Shown here piece by piece: positions 35,783 to 45,300 of a stretch of DNA of 64,000 bases. The translations under genes and the position numbers were made by a program. How positions within the stretch are numbered: position 1 is the stretch's first letter; each line of letters starts with the position of its first letter. Under the pieces are notes generated by a model. It was given only the letters and a program-made list of their open reading frames with translations. It did not search any database and was not told the DNA's origin. The DNA lies in assembly GCF_014695585.1 (NCBI RefSeq), contig NZ_JACJON010000061.1:1-64000 (forward strand), read 5' to 3'. The DNA is from Microcoleus sp. FACHB-831. Its GTDB lineage: Bacteria > Cyanobacteriota > Cyanobacteriia > Cyanobacteriales > FACHB-T130.

Positions 35783-36052
35783 ATGACCCTGACGCAACAG
35801 CGCAAACACGAACTTATTAACGAGCATCAAGTCCACGAAACCGATACTGGTTCGGCGGATGTCCAAATCGCTATGCTCACAGAACGCATCAATCGCTTGA
35901 GCGCCCACCTAAAGAGCAACAAGAGCGATCATGCTTCCCGGCGCGGACTTTTAACAATTATTGGTCGCAGAAAGCGCCTGTTGGCCTATGTTCAGAAAGA
36001 AGACCTGTCTCGCTATCAAGCTTTGATTGCTAAACTGGGCATTCGCGGCTAG
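35783..36052 (+). CDS. rpsO: Ribosomal protein S15
   Basis: The 89-residue product contains the S15 hallmarks [48 protein letters not shown] and [16 protein letters not shown]15 binds 16S rRNA helices early in assembly of the 30S platform. Length is exactly that of the family. The PAM68 gene starts 16 bases after the stop and may be co-transcribed. Confidence 0.98.
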   Translation: MTLTQQRKHELINEHQVHETDTGSADVQIAMLTERINRLSAHLKSNKSDHASRRGLLTIIGRRKRLLAYVQKEDLSRYQALIAKLGIRG

Positions 36053-36067
36053 AGAGCATAATACTTT

Positions 36068-36550
36068 ATGTCTGACGAACCAAAAAGCGTTAGCGAATCT
36101 TCCCAAAAAGATCGCTTACCGTTCGAGAAAGGCAAAAATCGCAAAAAAGTAGCTAAAACTCCCCCATCTGCACCTGCTACTGCTGCAAAGCAGACACAGC
36201 AAACAAAAGTCACAAAAGACGAAATGACAATTCCAGATGTGGTGAGCAAGCGCATGGCACGCCGCATGGCGCTGCTGTGCGGCGTTCCCACGTTTCTGGG
36301 TATGTTAACTTTTGTCGCCAGTTATGTAATCGTTAGCCACCACTGGCTCAAGTTGCCCAACATCGCAGTTCTCCTCGTGAGTATGGGCTTTTTTGGCTTA
36401 GGTGTGTTGGGGTTGAGCTATGGAGTCCTTTCTGCTTCTTGGGATGAAGAGAAACCAGGGAGTATTGTAGGGTGGAACGAGTTTACTACCAACTGGGGAC
36501 GAATGACCGCAGCATGGCGAGGGGCGCGGCAAAAGGACGTTAGTAGTTAG
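36068..36550 (+). CDS. PAM68-like photosystem II assembly protein
   Basis: The 160-residue product has a basic, Lys/Thr-rich N-terminus of about 65 residues and then two membrane helices (ALLCGVPTFLGMLTFVASYV and VLLVSMGFFGLGVLGLSYG). The conserved end is SWDEEKPGSIVGWNEFTTNW. This matches PAM68 (DUF3464), a thylakoid protein that aids early photosystem II assembly in plants and cyanobacteria. It follows rpsO by 16 bases. Confidence 0.88.
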   Translation: MSDEPKSVSESSQKDRLPFEKGKNRKKVAKTPPSAPATAAKQTQQTKVTKDEMTIPDVVSKRMARRMALLCGVPTFLGMLTFVASYVIVSHHWLKLPNIAVLLVSMGFFGLGVLGLSYGVLSASWDEEKPGSIVGWNEFTTNWGRMTAAWRGARQKDVSS

Positions 36551-36640
36551 TTGATTGTTCATTGTTCATTGCTCATTGGTGGCTACCATGAACCATGAAC
36601 CATGAACTATAACCAATGACCAATGACCGCACAACAAAGG
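36545..36640. repeat. Short tandem repeat block
   Basis: The block contains TTGATTGTTCATTGTTCATTG and, inverted, CATGAACCATGAACCATGAAC and AACCAATGACCAATGACC. These are 7-mer short tandem repeats as found between genes of filamentous cyanobacteria. No gene is present. Confidence 0.75.
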
Positions 36641-36650
36641 ACTAGAAGAT

Positions 36651-36702
36651 GGGTAGTACAAATGCACAGATATTCATAAATATCTGTGCATTTGTACTAC
36701 CC
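36651..36702. repeat. Perfect 24-bp inverted repeat
   Basis: Two 24-base arms (36651-36674 and 36679-36702, beginning GGGTAGTACA and ending TGTACTACCC) are perfectly complementary around a CATA loop. It is too long and too AT-rich in the inner stem for a usual terminator and no T run follows. It resembles a mobile palindromic element. It lies 74 bases before aroF. Confidence 0.85.
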
Positions 36703-36776
36703 TAGCCGCAGGCGAATTCTATAAAATCCCAGTTGTGCGCCAATGACCAAACAAATAACTTCACAGGGAATTTAAC

Positions 36777-37835
36777 ATGATTGTCGTAATGAAAAGCGGC
36801 ACTCCAGAAGCCGAAATTGCTCGTCTTACTGGGGAACTCGAAACTTGGGGCCTGACACCTGAAAAGATTGTTGGGAAGCATAAGGTGGTAGTCGGTCTGG
36901 TTGGCGAGACAGTTGACCTAGATCCACTACAGATTCAGGAAGCCAGCCCTTGGATTGAAGAGGTGCTGCGCGTCGAAAAGCCGTTTAAGCGGGCGAGCCG
37001 CGAGTATCGCGGTGGTGAAGCAAGTGACATAGTAGTTAACACTCCTAACGGCGCAATCCACTTTGGCGAACATCAGCCTTTGGTAACTGTGGCTGGGCCT
37101 TGTTCGGTGGAAAATGAAGAAATGATTGTTGAGACTGCACGCCGCGTTAAAGCTGCTGGCGCTCAGTTCTTGAGGGGCGGTGCTTATAAGCCTCGGACTT
37201 CGCCTTATGCTTTCCAAGGTCATGGCGAAAGTGCCCTATCGCTTCTGGCGGCTGCGCGTGAGGCGACTGGTTTGGGTATTATTACCGAAGTTATGGATGC
37301 ATCTGAACTGGGTGTAATAGCTGAGGTAGCTGATGTCATCCAAGTCGGTGCCAGAAATATGCAAAATTTCTCCCTTCTGAAGAAAGTAGGGGCGCAGGAT
37401 AAGCCTGTGTTGCTGAAGCGCGGGATGGCGGCGACAATTGAAGATTGGTTGATGGCGGCTGAGTATATTTTGGCTGCTGGCAACCCGAATGTGATTTTGT
37501 GCGAACGGGGTATCCGCACGTTCGATCGTCAGTACGCTCGGAATACTCTGGATTTGGCGTGCGTACCCGTGTTGCGATCGCTCACTCACTTGCCAATTAT
37601 GATTGACCCCAGTCACGGTACTGGCCGCGCGGAATATGTCCCAGCAATGGCACTAGCGGCGATCGCATCAGGCGCTGACTCCCTGATGATTGAAGTCCAC
37701 CCCAACCCAGCCAAAGCTTTATCTGATGGCCCTCAGTCCCTCACCCCAGAACGTTTCGACCGTCTGATGCAAGAGATGGCTGTAATTGGTAAAGCAGTGG
37801 ATCGCTGGCCCCAACCCGCTGTTGCTCTAGCCTAG
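36777..37835 (+). CDS. aroF: 3-deoxy-7-phosphoheptulonate synthase, type I beta
   Basis: This enzyme condenses phosphoenolpyruvate and erythrose-4-phosphate, the first step of the shikimate pathway. The 352-residue product has an N-terminal ferredoxin-like domain of about 85 residues (MIVVMKSGTPEAEIARLTGE) that can bind a regulator. The TIM-barrel part has VAGPCSVENEEMI, FLRGGAYKPRTSPYAFQG, ARNMQNFSLLK, PVLLKRGM, LCERGIRTF and IDPSHGTGR. Residues for manganese binding (Cys, His, Glu, Asp) are present in these motifs. A strong terminator follows. Confidence 0.95.
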   Translation: MIVVMKSGTPEAEIARLTGELETWGLTPEKIVGKHKVVVGLVGETVDLDPLQIQEASPWIEEVLRVEKPFKRASREYRGGEASDIVVNTPNGAIHFGEHQPLVTVAGPCSVENEEMIVETARRVKAAGAQFLRGGAYKPRTSPYAFQGHGESALSLLAAAREATGLGIITEVMDASELGVIAEVADVIQVGARNMQNFSLLKKVGAQDKPVLLKRGMAATIEDWLMAAEYILAAGNPNVILCERGIRTFDRQYARNTLDLACVPVLRSLTHLPIMIDPSHGTGRAEYVPAMALAAIASGADSLMIEVHPNPAKALSDGPQSLTPERFDRLMQEMAVIGKAVDRWPQPAVALA

Positions 37836-37854
37836 TACATTACAAATCAAAAAC

Positions 37855-37888
37855 AAAAAGACCCGGCTGAATCCAGCTGGGTCTTTCT
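37855..37888 (+). terminator. Terminator of aroF
   Basis: AAAGACCCGGCTG (37857-37869) pairs with CAGCTGGGTCTTT (37874-37886) with one G-U pair and a four-base loop. It lies 20 bases after the stop. Confidence 0.85.
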
Positions 37889-37895
37889 GTTTAGT

Positions 37896-37929
37896 AAAAA
37901 AACGGGTTAACCTGGTATCGATTAACCCG
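37896..37929 (-). terminator. Terminator of ycf35 on the minus strand
   Basis: CGGGTTAA (37929-37922 on the minus strand) pairs with TTAACCCG (37910-37903) and is followed by seven Ts down to 37896. It lies 24 bases after the ycf35 stop. Confidence 0.75.
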
Positions 37930-37953
37930 CCAGTTTGGGAACGCGCACAGATC

Positions 37954-38310
37954 TTACTTTTGCAGAACTAGCTTAACGTTGGCATTTTGCAGACCACCGC
38001 GCTGCTTAACTTCTGCCAAGGTCTTGTTAACTGCATACTTCTGGTTGATCGAGTTGATCAGTTCAGTTTGGTTGTGCTTTTTGGCAACGCCCCACAGGTC
38101 GGCAATCAGGTCAAAGGAACCATCAGTGTTGCGAGACCAGCCCAAATCATATTCGCCTTCGAGAACTGCAACCAAGTCTGCACGAACGCGCTGGCCATTG
38201 TAGCCGCGTACATCTGCTTCGCTCTTGACGGAGATGCCCAGGTCGCGCAGAGAAGCCTTCAGGATTTCGGCATCGGTGATCTTGGTCCGCAGGGTGCTAA
38301 AGTGAGACAT
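37954..38310 (-). CDS. ycf35: Ycf35 (DUF1257) protein
   Basis: The 118-residue product starts MSHFSTLRTKITDAEILKAS and continues LRDLGISVKSEADVRGYNGQ and a C-terminal YAVNKTLAEVKQRGGLQNAN. It is the DUF1257/Ycf35 family, conserved in cyanobacteria and algal plastids, function unknown. ATG 38310 follows a strong GGAGGAAA site; a 34-codon extension to 38412 is rejected for that reason. It is the last gene of a group with ycf46 on the same strand, after 142 bases. Confidence 0.93.
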   Translation of the reverse strand: MSHFSTLRTKITDAEILKASLRDLGISVKSEADVRGYNGQRVRADLVAVLEGEYDLGWSRNTDGSFDLIADLWGVAKKHNQTELINSINQKYAVNKTLAEVKQRGGLQNANVKLVLQK

Positions 38311-38366
38311 TCGGATTTCCTCCAGTAGAGATTGAAGATATACGACAACGTGGTTTTTTCGGTCGC

Positions 38367-38398
38367 GCCGCCTTATGAGAGAATGGGCGGCTTTTTTT
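38367..38398 (+). terminator. Terminator-like hairpin on the plus strand between minus-strand genes
   Basis: GCCGCC (38367-38372) pairs with GGCGGC (38386-38391) and seven Ts follow, on the plus strand. All neighbouring genes here run on the minus strand, so it does not end a known transcript. It may end an RNA antisense to ycf35. Confidence 0.5.
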
Positions 38399-38452
38399 GT
38401 AGCTGCTAGCAATTTGCTAGCCTTTCCTCCTGTTGGGAGCAGGAGAAAGCCT

Positions 38453-39964
38453 TTAGAACTCCAGTCGCTGGTACTCCGCGACGGAGGATGCAGCAGGTCG
38501 CGCTCGCTGTCTGGCCCAGTCCCGCAGGGCCGTCACCTGCTCGGTCATTGTCCGCGACAGTGGCAGAGTTGCTTTAATTGCTGCAATAATGTCCAGTTGG
38601 GTAAATTCCCGCTCCTGGGCAAACGCTTCGTACATTGCTGCAATTAGCCCCTGCTCAATTTCTGCCCCAGAAAATCCATCTGATACCTTGGCCAATTGTT
38701 CGAGGTCGAATCGCTCAAGTTCGCGCTTCCGTTTGGCAAGGTGAATTTTGAAAATTTCTTTACGCTCTTCGGCATTAGGCAGGTCAACAAAGAATATTTC
38801 ATCAAAGCGACCTTTGCGGAGAAACTCCCCAGGCAAGCGTTCCACACGGTTGGCAGTTGCCATCACGAACACTGGCGAAGTTTTCTCTTGCAACCAAGTG
38901 AGGAACGAGCCAAAGATGCGGCTGGAAGTACCACCATCTGAATCCGCTGAACCTGATGTTCCCGCAAAAGCCTTATCTAATTCATCAATAAAGAGGATTG
39001 CAGGAGAAATCGACTCAGCCGTTTTTAGGGCGCCACGTAAGTTTGCTTCAGACCGCCCAACCATTGACCCATCATACACTCGACCCATATCCAGGCGCAG
39101 GAGAGGTAGTCCCCAAAGGCGGGCGGTTGTTTTCGCAATCAGCGATTTACCGCAGCCCGGTACACCCAAGATTAACATCCCCTTCGGTTGAGGCAGGCCA
39201 TATTCCCTAGCTCTTTCTGTAAAAGCATTAGAGCGTTGTACTAGCCAGCGTTTCAGCTCTTCTAGCCCGCCGACAGCATCTATAGTCTCATCTTCTTCTA
39301 TGTACTCTAAAATGCCATTGCGACGTATTAATTGCTTTTTCTCAGAAAGAATAATATCTACTTCTGCTTCTGTCAAACGCCCAGTTTTGACATGTGCTTT
39401 ACGATAAACTTTCTCCGCTTCATCTCGCGTCAGACCCAACGCAGCTTTTAGCAGCTTCTCGCGAGTTTCCGTTGTAAGACGACGATTGCGAGTTTGATCT
39501 AGCTGATTTGACAAAACTTGGTTAAGTTCCGTTAGATCTGGTAAGGGGTAGTCTAGTACCACCACTTCTTTTTCTAGCTCAATAGGAACTTGTTGCACTG
39601 GCGACATCAGAATTATTATTTTCTGCGTGCCTTTAAACGACGCGATCGCATCCCTTATCCAGCGCGTTACTTCAGGTGAGTCCCTAAAGGGGTGTAAATC
39701 TTTAAATATAAAGATACCGGGATCGCGCTGCCTAATTACCCACTCAATAGCCGCCTGTGGCGAGACAGTATTGTGTTGAGTTACATGGCGCGGTTGGCCG
39801 TACTCGACAATTCCATGCGTTAGCGTCCAAACAAAAACTCTTCGCTGTTGGGGCCGATTTTGAGCAATCGTGGCAATTGTTCGTTCAGCCCGCTCTTCCT
39901 CAGAGGTAACGAGGTAGATTAGAGGATATTGAGCTTGTATTAGAATATTTAGCTCTTCTTGCAT
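38453..39964 (-). CDS. ycf46: Ycf46-type AAA+ ATPase
   Basis: The 503-residue product starts MQEELNILIQAQYPLIYLVT, the Ycf46 start. An inactive-looking N-terminal AAA half (about 1-200) precedes the canonical AAA+ domain. There GVPGCGKSLIAKTTARLWG is Walker A, ILFIDELDKAFAG Walker B, and MATANRVERLPGEFLRKGRF carries sensor 1 and the arginine fingers. The C-terminal small domain has GFSGAEIEQGLIAAMYEAF. Ycf46 in Synechocystis has been linked to photosynthesis and inorganic carbon use. ATG 39964 is chosen over an upstream start at 40003. An RHH gene precedes it by 73 bases. Confidence 0.9.
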   Translation of the reverse strand: MQEELNILIQAQYPLIYLVTSEEERAERTIATIAQNRPQQRRVFVWTLTHGIVEYGQPRHVTQHNTVSPQAAIEWVIRQRDPGIFIFKDLHPFRDSPEVTRWIRDAIASFKGTQKIIILMSPVQQVPIELEKEVVVLDYPLPDLTELNQVLSNQLDQTRNRRLTTETREKLLKAALGLTRDEAEKVYRKAHVKTGRLTEAEVDIILSEKKQLIRRNGILEYIEEDETIDAVGGLEELKRWLVQRSNAFTERAREYGLPQPKGMLILGVPGCGKSLIAKTTARLWGLPLLRLDMGRVYDGSMVGRSEANLRGALKTAESISPAILFIDELDKAFAGTSGSADSDGGTSSRIFGSFLTWLQEKTSPVFVMATANRVERLPGEFLRKGRFDEIFFVDLPNAEERKEIFKIHLAKRKRELERFDLEQLAKVSDGFSGAEIEQGLIAAMYEAFAQEREFTQLDIIAAIKATLPLSRTMTEQVTALRDWARQRARPAASSVAEYQRLEF

Positions 39965-40037
39965 AACCTTCGACCTATTTAGAGACGGCTCAACAACTGC
40001 CAAAACTCACCGAACACCCGAGCTAACTGTGCCTGCC

Positions 40038-40340
40038 TTAGCAGGGAACTAGATTTTCCTTTGGAAGCTTTTCAGCGAGTATACTTGGCTGATTTTCTAA
40101 GGTAACCATTTCTCCTTCTTGCAATACTACTGACGTAGCGCATTCAGGACAGCTATAGACTCGGTGCGTTCTTCCGTAGGATGCCTCTACTTCATCGACC
40201 AACTCTGGATGAGCCAGGTAGAAAGCTATTGCTCTTTCGACAATTGTTGACATGGTTTCCGTATCAACAGCTGCTCGAATTTTAAGCTGGCGATGGAGTT
40301 TTGGTGGAAGATACAACGTAACCTTTTGCTTATCTTGCAT
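40038..40340 (-). CDS. Ribbon-helix-helix protein with a C-terminal Cys-X2-Cys
   Basis: The 100-residue product begins with a CopG/MetJ-type ribbon-helix-helix: VTLYLPPKLHRQLKIRAAVD and STIVERAIAFYLAHPEL. A CPEC motif follows near residue 70, possibly half of a metal site, and then an acidic tail. It is likely a small DNA-binding regulator. It precedes ycf46 by 73 bases on the same strand and may regulate that operon. Confidence 0.75.
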   Translation of the reverse strand: MQDKQKVTLYLPPKLHRQLKIRAAVDTETMSTIVERAIAFYLAHPELVDEVEASYGRTHRVYSCPECATSVVLQEGEMVTLENQPSILAEKLPKENLVPC

Positions 40341-40499
40341 ATAACTCTCAGTCGTTCTACCCGGGTATAGTAATTAGCTTATGGGCTTTACTCCTGGCTG
40401 TCAATACCTTAAGCCAGTATGACGTCAATATCTTAACATTCTGTTACATTCCGGGTGACGATCGGGAACTGGCGGATGAATGAAAGATACAGGCAACGG

Positions 40500-40565
40500 G
40501 GAAGTAAGTCTGCCAGGTAGCTTCGCCATTGCCGAAAAAAGGCACAGAGGAAGTAGGTTTGCCAG
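40500..40565 (+). repeat. Two 17-base direct repeats before the lipoprotein gene
   Basis: GGAAGTAAGTCTGCCAG (40500-40516) recurs as GGAAGTAGGTTTGCCAG (40549-40565), 15 of 17 bases identical, period 49. The 359-base spacer 40341-40699 holds no gene I can support. Confidence 0.6.
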
Positions 40566-40699
40566 TGTCTATTACTTACTACATCTGCAAAAAAGATGCC
40601 GATGCTGGGGGGAGGTCTACCAGCAAAATACAAAGTGTTCCTACAGATGGGGTTTATGCCACCCTAAAGAACGAGCAATTGCTTAGTAAATTTTTGATT

Positions 40700-41227
40700 A
40701 TGACTTGTGCCTTAGCAAAGGTAGCCTTTGGTTTTGCACTTGCTTTAAGCGTCTCCAGTTGCCAACCTTCCGAAAGAACTGCATCAGGAACCTGGAAAAC
40801 CTATAATAACCAGCGTTATGGCTTTGAGTTTCCCTATCCCAGTAACTGGGTGGCGTCACCCATGCCCGATAATCGGGATGGGCAAGCATTTAGCGATCCG
40901 CAGAACTCAGCCGTAGAGATCCGCGCTTGGGCAGGTCAGCGCTTGCCCGACAATGGAAGTTTAGGCGCATATTACACCCGCAGAACAAAAGGCCATAAAA
41001 AAGATCGCCCAAAACATTCAAAACAGAACTTGACAACCAAGCAAGGGGTGACAGGAGAACTGCAAGTAGACATAAATTCAGACACCAGTTTTATGACCCT
41101 GACACTTAGACAAGGGCAAATACAGTACAACTGGCAAGGGCGATCGCCTAGCCAGGAATTTCCCGACTACTACCGCTTCTTCTACTACATCGCCACTGAG
41201 TACCGAGTCCCACCACCTCCGAAATAA
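40700..41227 (+). CDS. Probable lipoprotein, PsbP/MOG1-like
   Basis: The 175-residue product begins MTCALAKVAFGFALALSVSSC, a lipoprotein signal with lipobox VSSC and lipidated Cys 21. The mature part has YNNQRYGFEFPYPSNW, AFSDPQNSAVEIRAW and YYRFFYYIATEYRV. This layout resembles PsbP-like or other small beta-sandwich lipoproteins, but I cannot name it. The longer frame from 40529 is rejected because the signal peptide starts at ATG 40700. No clear ribosome binding site is seen. Confidence 0.65.
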   Translation: MTCALAKVAFGFALALSVSSCQPSERTASGTWKTYNNQRYGFEFPYPSNWVASPMPDNRDGQAFSDPQNSAVEIRAWAGQRLPDNGSLGAYYTRRTKGHKKDRPKHSKQNLTTKQGVTGELQVDINSDTSFMTLTLRQGQIQYNWQGRSPSQEFPDYYRFFYYIATEYRVPPPPK

Positions 41228-41452
41228 CATCCTCAGAATGCTGGCGCAGCTGGGATGATGGAGCAGAAATAGCTGCTTAATAGATTATTTGACAAAAGCT
41301 TGTAACGTCTATTGCCACTCTGCTTCAACGCTAAACCTAAAGTTATGGATAAGCGCGTATCTTTAACATAGGATCGGTCTGATCGCGATACTTTATCCTT
41401 TCAAGTCATCCAATTAAGCAATTTTTCCTTATCATCAGTGCCGTTACAACCC

Positions 41453-42130
41453 ATGTCCTCTGAAACCGCATCCCCTCAAAATGTGTCCCCAGAATCTCAA
41501 ATCTTACGGATTTTGATTGTGGAAGACGACCCGATGATGCAGCTAGGCTTAGAGCAATCATTAGCTGCTCACCCGCAGTTCAATATCGTGGGACAGGCTG
41601 AAGATGGCTACTTAGGCGTCGAAGCGGCGCTTAGATTAAAGCCAGATTTAGTAGTAATGGATATTGGGTTGCCGCGCCTAGACGGTATTGCCGCCACGCA
41701 GCAGATTAAAGCAGCGCTACCTAATGTTCGCGTAGTGATGCTGACATCCCACACAACTGAAACTGAAATTATCGCTGCTCTTTCTAGCGGTGCAGACGCT
41801 TACTGCATCAAGGGAGCGAGTGTAGACAGATTGCTAGCAGCGATCGCCGCTGCTCAAGAAGGAGCAACCTACCTCGATCCGCAAATTGCACGACGAGTCA
41901 TTGACAATCTCAAACCGCCATCTCCCAACAGCAACATCGCTAATTTATCCCAGCGAGAACTAGAAGTGCTGAAACTGATGGTAGACGGATTAAGCAATCC
42001 AGAGATTGCAGCTAAACTCTACCTCAGCCCCAACACCGTAAAAACTCACGTTCGCGGAATTATGAATAAATTATCAGTTGACGATCGAGTTCAGGCGGCT
42101 GTTGTAGCGCTCCGTAGCGGGCTGGTGTGA
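41453..42130 (+). CDS. NarL/FixJ-type response regulator
   Basis: The 225-residue product has a receiver domain (LRILIVEDDPMMQLGLEQSL, phospho-acceptor Asp70 in VVMDIGLPRLDG, and VVMLTSH). A LuxR-type DNA-binding domain follows (LSQRELEVLKLMVDGLSNPE and the recognition helix in LSPNTVKTHVRGIMNKL). It controls transcription when phosphorylated. GTG 41438 is five codons upstream and in frame. It converges with a large histidine kinase gene 190 bases away, which is a candidate partner. Confidence 0.9.
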   Translation: MSSETASPQNVSPESQILRILIVEDDPMMQLGLEQSLAAHPQFNIVGQAEDGYLGVEAALRLKPDLVVMDIGLPRLDGIAATQQIKAALPNVRVVMLTSHTTETEIIAALSSGADAYCIKGASVDRLLAAIAAAQEGATYLDPQIARRVIDNLKPPSPNSNIANLSQRELEVLKLMVDGLSNPEIAAKLYLSPNTVKTHVRGIMNKLSVDDRVQAAVVALRSGLV

Positions 42131-42320
42131 ATAGGCTAAAGATTATAAATTCCTGTAATTAAAAATGGGGATTTTAGCTCAACATCAGGAATAGGTGACG
42201 CTAGGGCAACTTATAAGCAAATTTTTGGCTTTTTCCCCATTAATTTATTTGTTTTGCACTCTTTTTCCCTCTGCCCAAATCCCTTAAAAACACAGGGTAA
42301 GAAAAGGTAAGAGATTATTA

Positions 42321-45300
42321 CTACGCAAGGGGTAATGTAAACCAAAAAGTTGCTCCGGCTCCGATGCTGCTTATGACGCCAATTTTGCCACCGTGAGCCT
42401 CTGTAATTTGGCGGCAAAGATATAAGCCTAAGCCGATGCCAGTCGAACGTCTAGCATGAGAGCCACGAACATAAAGTTCAAATAAGCGATCGCTCGCTTC
42501 TTGGCTCATACCAACCCCATTATCTTCAATGGTGCAGTACATCATCTTTTCCTGTACTTTGGCTGTGAGAATCAAATGAAGTCCAGGGGGGTTGTGGTTC
42601 AAAGCATTGCTAAGCAAGTTTTCAAACACGCGCCGCAACTGAAGAGGATCGGCATTTATGAGAGGTAAATTTTCTGGTACGAGATTCGTTAATGTTGCTT
42701 GATTTTTAGCTAACAATGGCTCGAAATCTTCAACAATTCCATTCACTAATTGGCTTAATTGCAATGGTTCTTGCTGGAGTACTACTCCCTTAATTTCAGC
42801 AGCATGAACATCTAGCAGGGAGTTAATCATGCTAAGTTGGCGATCGCTACTTTGAACCATCCTCTCTAAAATGCGACGATCTACTGGGATGGAAGATGGG
42901 GGATTAGCAATTACCGATGGAGATAAGTCTTGCCGAGTTCCTACTTCGCTATTTAGTAAATTCTTTAATACCATTAACCAACCCATTACAGGAGTCCGCA
43001 AATCGTGGGTGACTGCGTGTAAAAAGATATCTTTTACCTGATTAAGTTCCTGAAGTTCGGCAACTGCTTGTTCTAACTGAGCTGTTCGCTCTTTTACAGT
43101 ACGATCCAAAGTAGCAGTAAGAGCTTGCTCTTGTTCGTATAGTTGGGCTTGATGAATAGCGATCGCTACCTGCGTTGCCAATTGCTCTAATAACTCAATT
43201 TCCATTTGTTTCCACTGGCGCGGTGATGAGCATTGATTAGCCACTAAGACGCCAAACAAATCCTCGCCTAGCATAATTGGTACAGCAAGAGTAGCCTTGA
43301 TTTGATGTTGTCTATAATGTTCGGCAACTGTGGGAGGGACTTCTACCTCGCTTGTGTCGTCAACTACTCGGACGCGATCCTCTTCAAATAAAGTTTTAAC
43401 TATGGAAAGATGGCTGCCATCTTCAACTTTCCATCCTAGTATAGATGGCCAAAAAGAATTAACAGATTCGGCAAGCACTTCACCACAAGAGTGAGTATTA
43501 ATTTTACTGATGTAGACGCGATCGCATTGCAGAAATTCTCTAATTTCCTTAACAGTAGTGTTGAGAACTTCATCCAAATTAAGACTGCGGCGAATACGCT
43601 CTGCAATTTCTGCCAAAAAGCGATCGCGTTGGGCAGCAGCTAGCAATTGCTCCTCGAAAAGCTTACGGCTAGTTATATCGTGACTTACCGCTAGCACGCA
43701 CTTACTACCATCAAATTTGATAACTTCTGCTGACAGCAACGCTACGCGCACTTCACCTGACTTGTGATAAAACTGATATTCCTGATTGCGAACTACTCCC
43801 TCACGATCCAAAAGATTTCTGAATCTAATGCGATCTTCTAAATTAACCCAGATACCTAAATTCACACTTGTATTCCCGATCGCTTCTTCGCGCTGGTATC
43901 CGGTACTCCATACAAAACTATCATTTACGTCAATATAACGGCTTTCTTCTAATGTAGTAATAGTCATAGGATCGGGGCTAGAACGAAAAGCACATCTGAA
44001 TTTTTCTTCAGACTCGCGCAGCGCTACTTCCCTAGCTTTTCGCTCAGTAATATCGTGGTTGATAGCCAACAAACACTTAACACCATTCAACTCGATTATT
44101 TCTGCTGAAAGCGACCCTACCAACACGTCGCCCGACTTACTGCGAAACTCAAATTCAAGGTTGCGGACAAACCCCTGCTTTTGCAACAGATGTTTTAGTT
44201 TGTTACGCTCTTCCACATTCACCCAGATATTTAGGTCAAAGGCGGTTCTTCCTATCGCCTCATGACGTTCGTAACCGCTGGCGCGAACAAAATTATCGTT
44301 TACTTCAATATATCGACCGTCTTCTAACGTGCTGATGGTAATAGTATCTGGGCTAGAATGGAATGCTTTAAAGAACTTCTCTTCAGACTCGCGTAGCGCT
44401 TCCTCGGCTTGCAACTGTTCGGTAATATCAAAAGCTGCACCAATTACGCCAGTTACTTCCGGGTTATGGTTTTTAAGCGGGCGATACCAAGATTCAAATG
44501 CTGAACCGTTTATTTCTACTCTAGAAGTGAATTCTTCACCATTCAGAGCGCGGCGACTGTTTTCTAATATTTGCGGACTGTCAGAAAACACCTTAAACAC
44601 GGACGAACCAACAACTTCACCAGGCTTTAGTCGCAGCGCCTCTAGTAGTTCGCCTTCTGAAAAGGTGAAAATCCCTGCGGCGTCTAATGCCCATAGGGTA
44701 ATGGGTGCATTGGCAACAACAGTGCGAAGACGTTCTTCGCTTTCTTGAAGAGCTTTCTGAGCGCGATCGCGTTCGGCAATCTCAATTTTAAGTTGAGCGT
44801 TAGCCTCCCTTAGCGCCGCTGTCCTCTCTTCAACTCTCAGTTCTAATGCTTCGTTGGCTTGTTGCAGTGCAGCTTCCACCTGTTTGAGATGAGTAATATC
44901 TCTCCCAACCGACTGGAATTCAACAAAGTTGCCAGAGTCGTCAAATATAGCGCGATTAGTCCATTGCTGCCAGCGAATTTCTCCTTGGATTACTACCTGA
45001 TGCTCAATCGTTTGTACGGGATTTTCTAAGTTGAGAATGGCGAGCGATCGCGCCACTTTTTCTCGATCTTCTGCACAAAGAAGCGCGAAAAAGCTTTTCC
45101 CGATTAGCTCTTGACGTTGTTTGCCAAAATAGCGACAGTGAGCTTCGTTGACGAAAGTAATAGTGCCATCTGGCAAAAAACGGCTGATAAGTTCTGTCTG
45201 ATCTTCAACGATCGCTCGATAGCGTGCTTCTACCTTAACTCGCTCTGTAATGTCGTTGCCAATACAAAGAATTTCGCTAAGTTCGCCATTTTCATCCAGA

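Noticed and set aside
38311-38412. 34-codon extension of ycf35
   Set aside because: The strong GGAGGAAA site is spaced for ATG 38310 and the family starts MSHFST.
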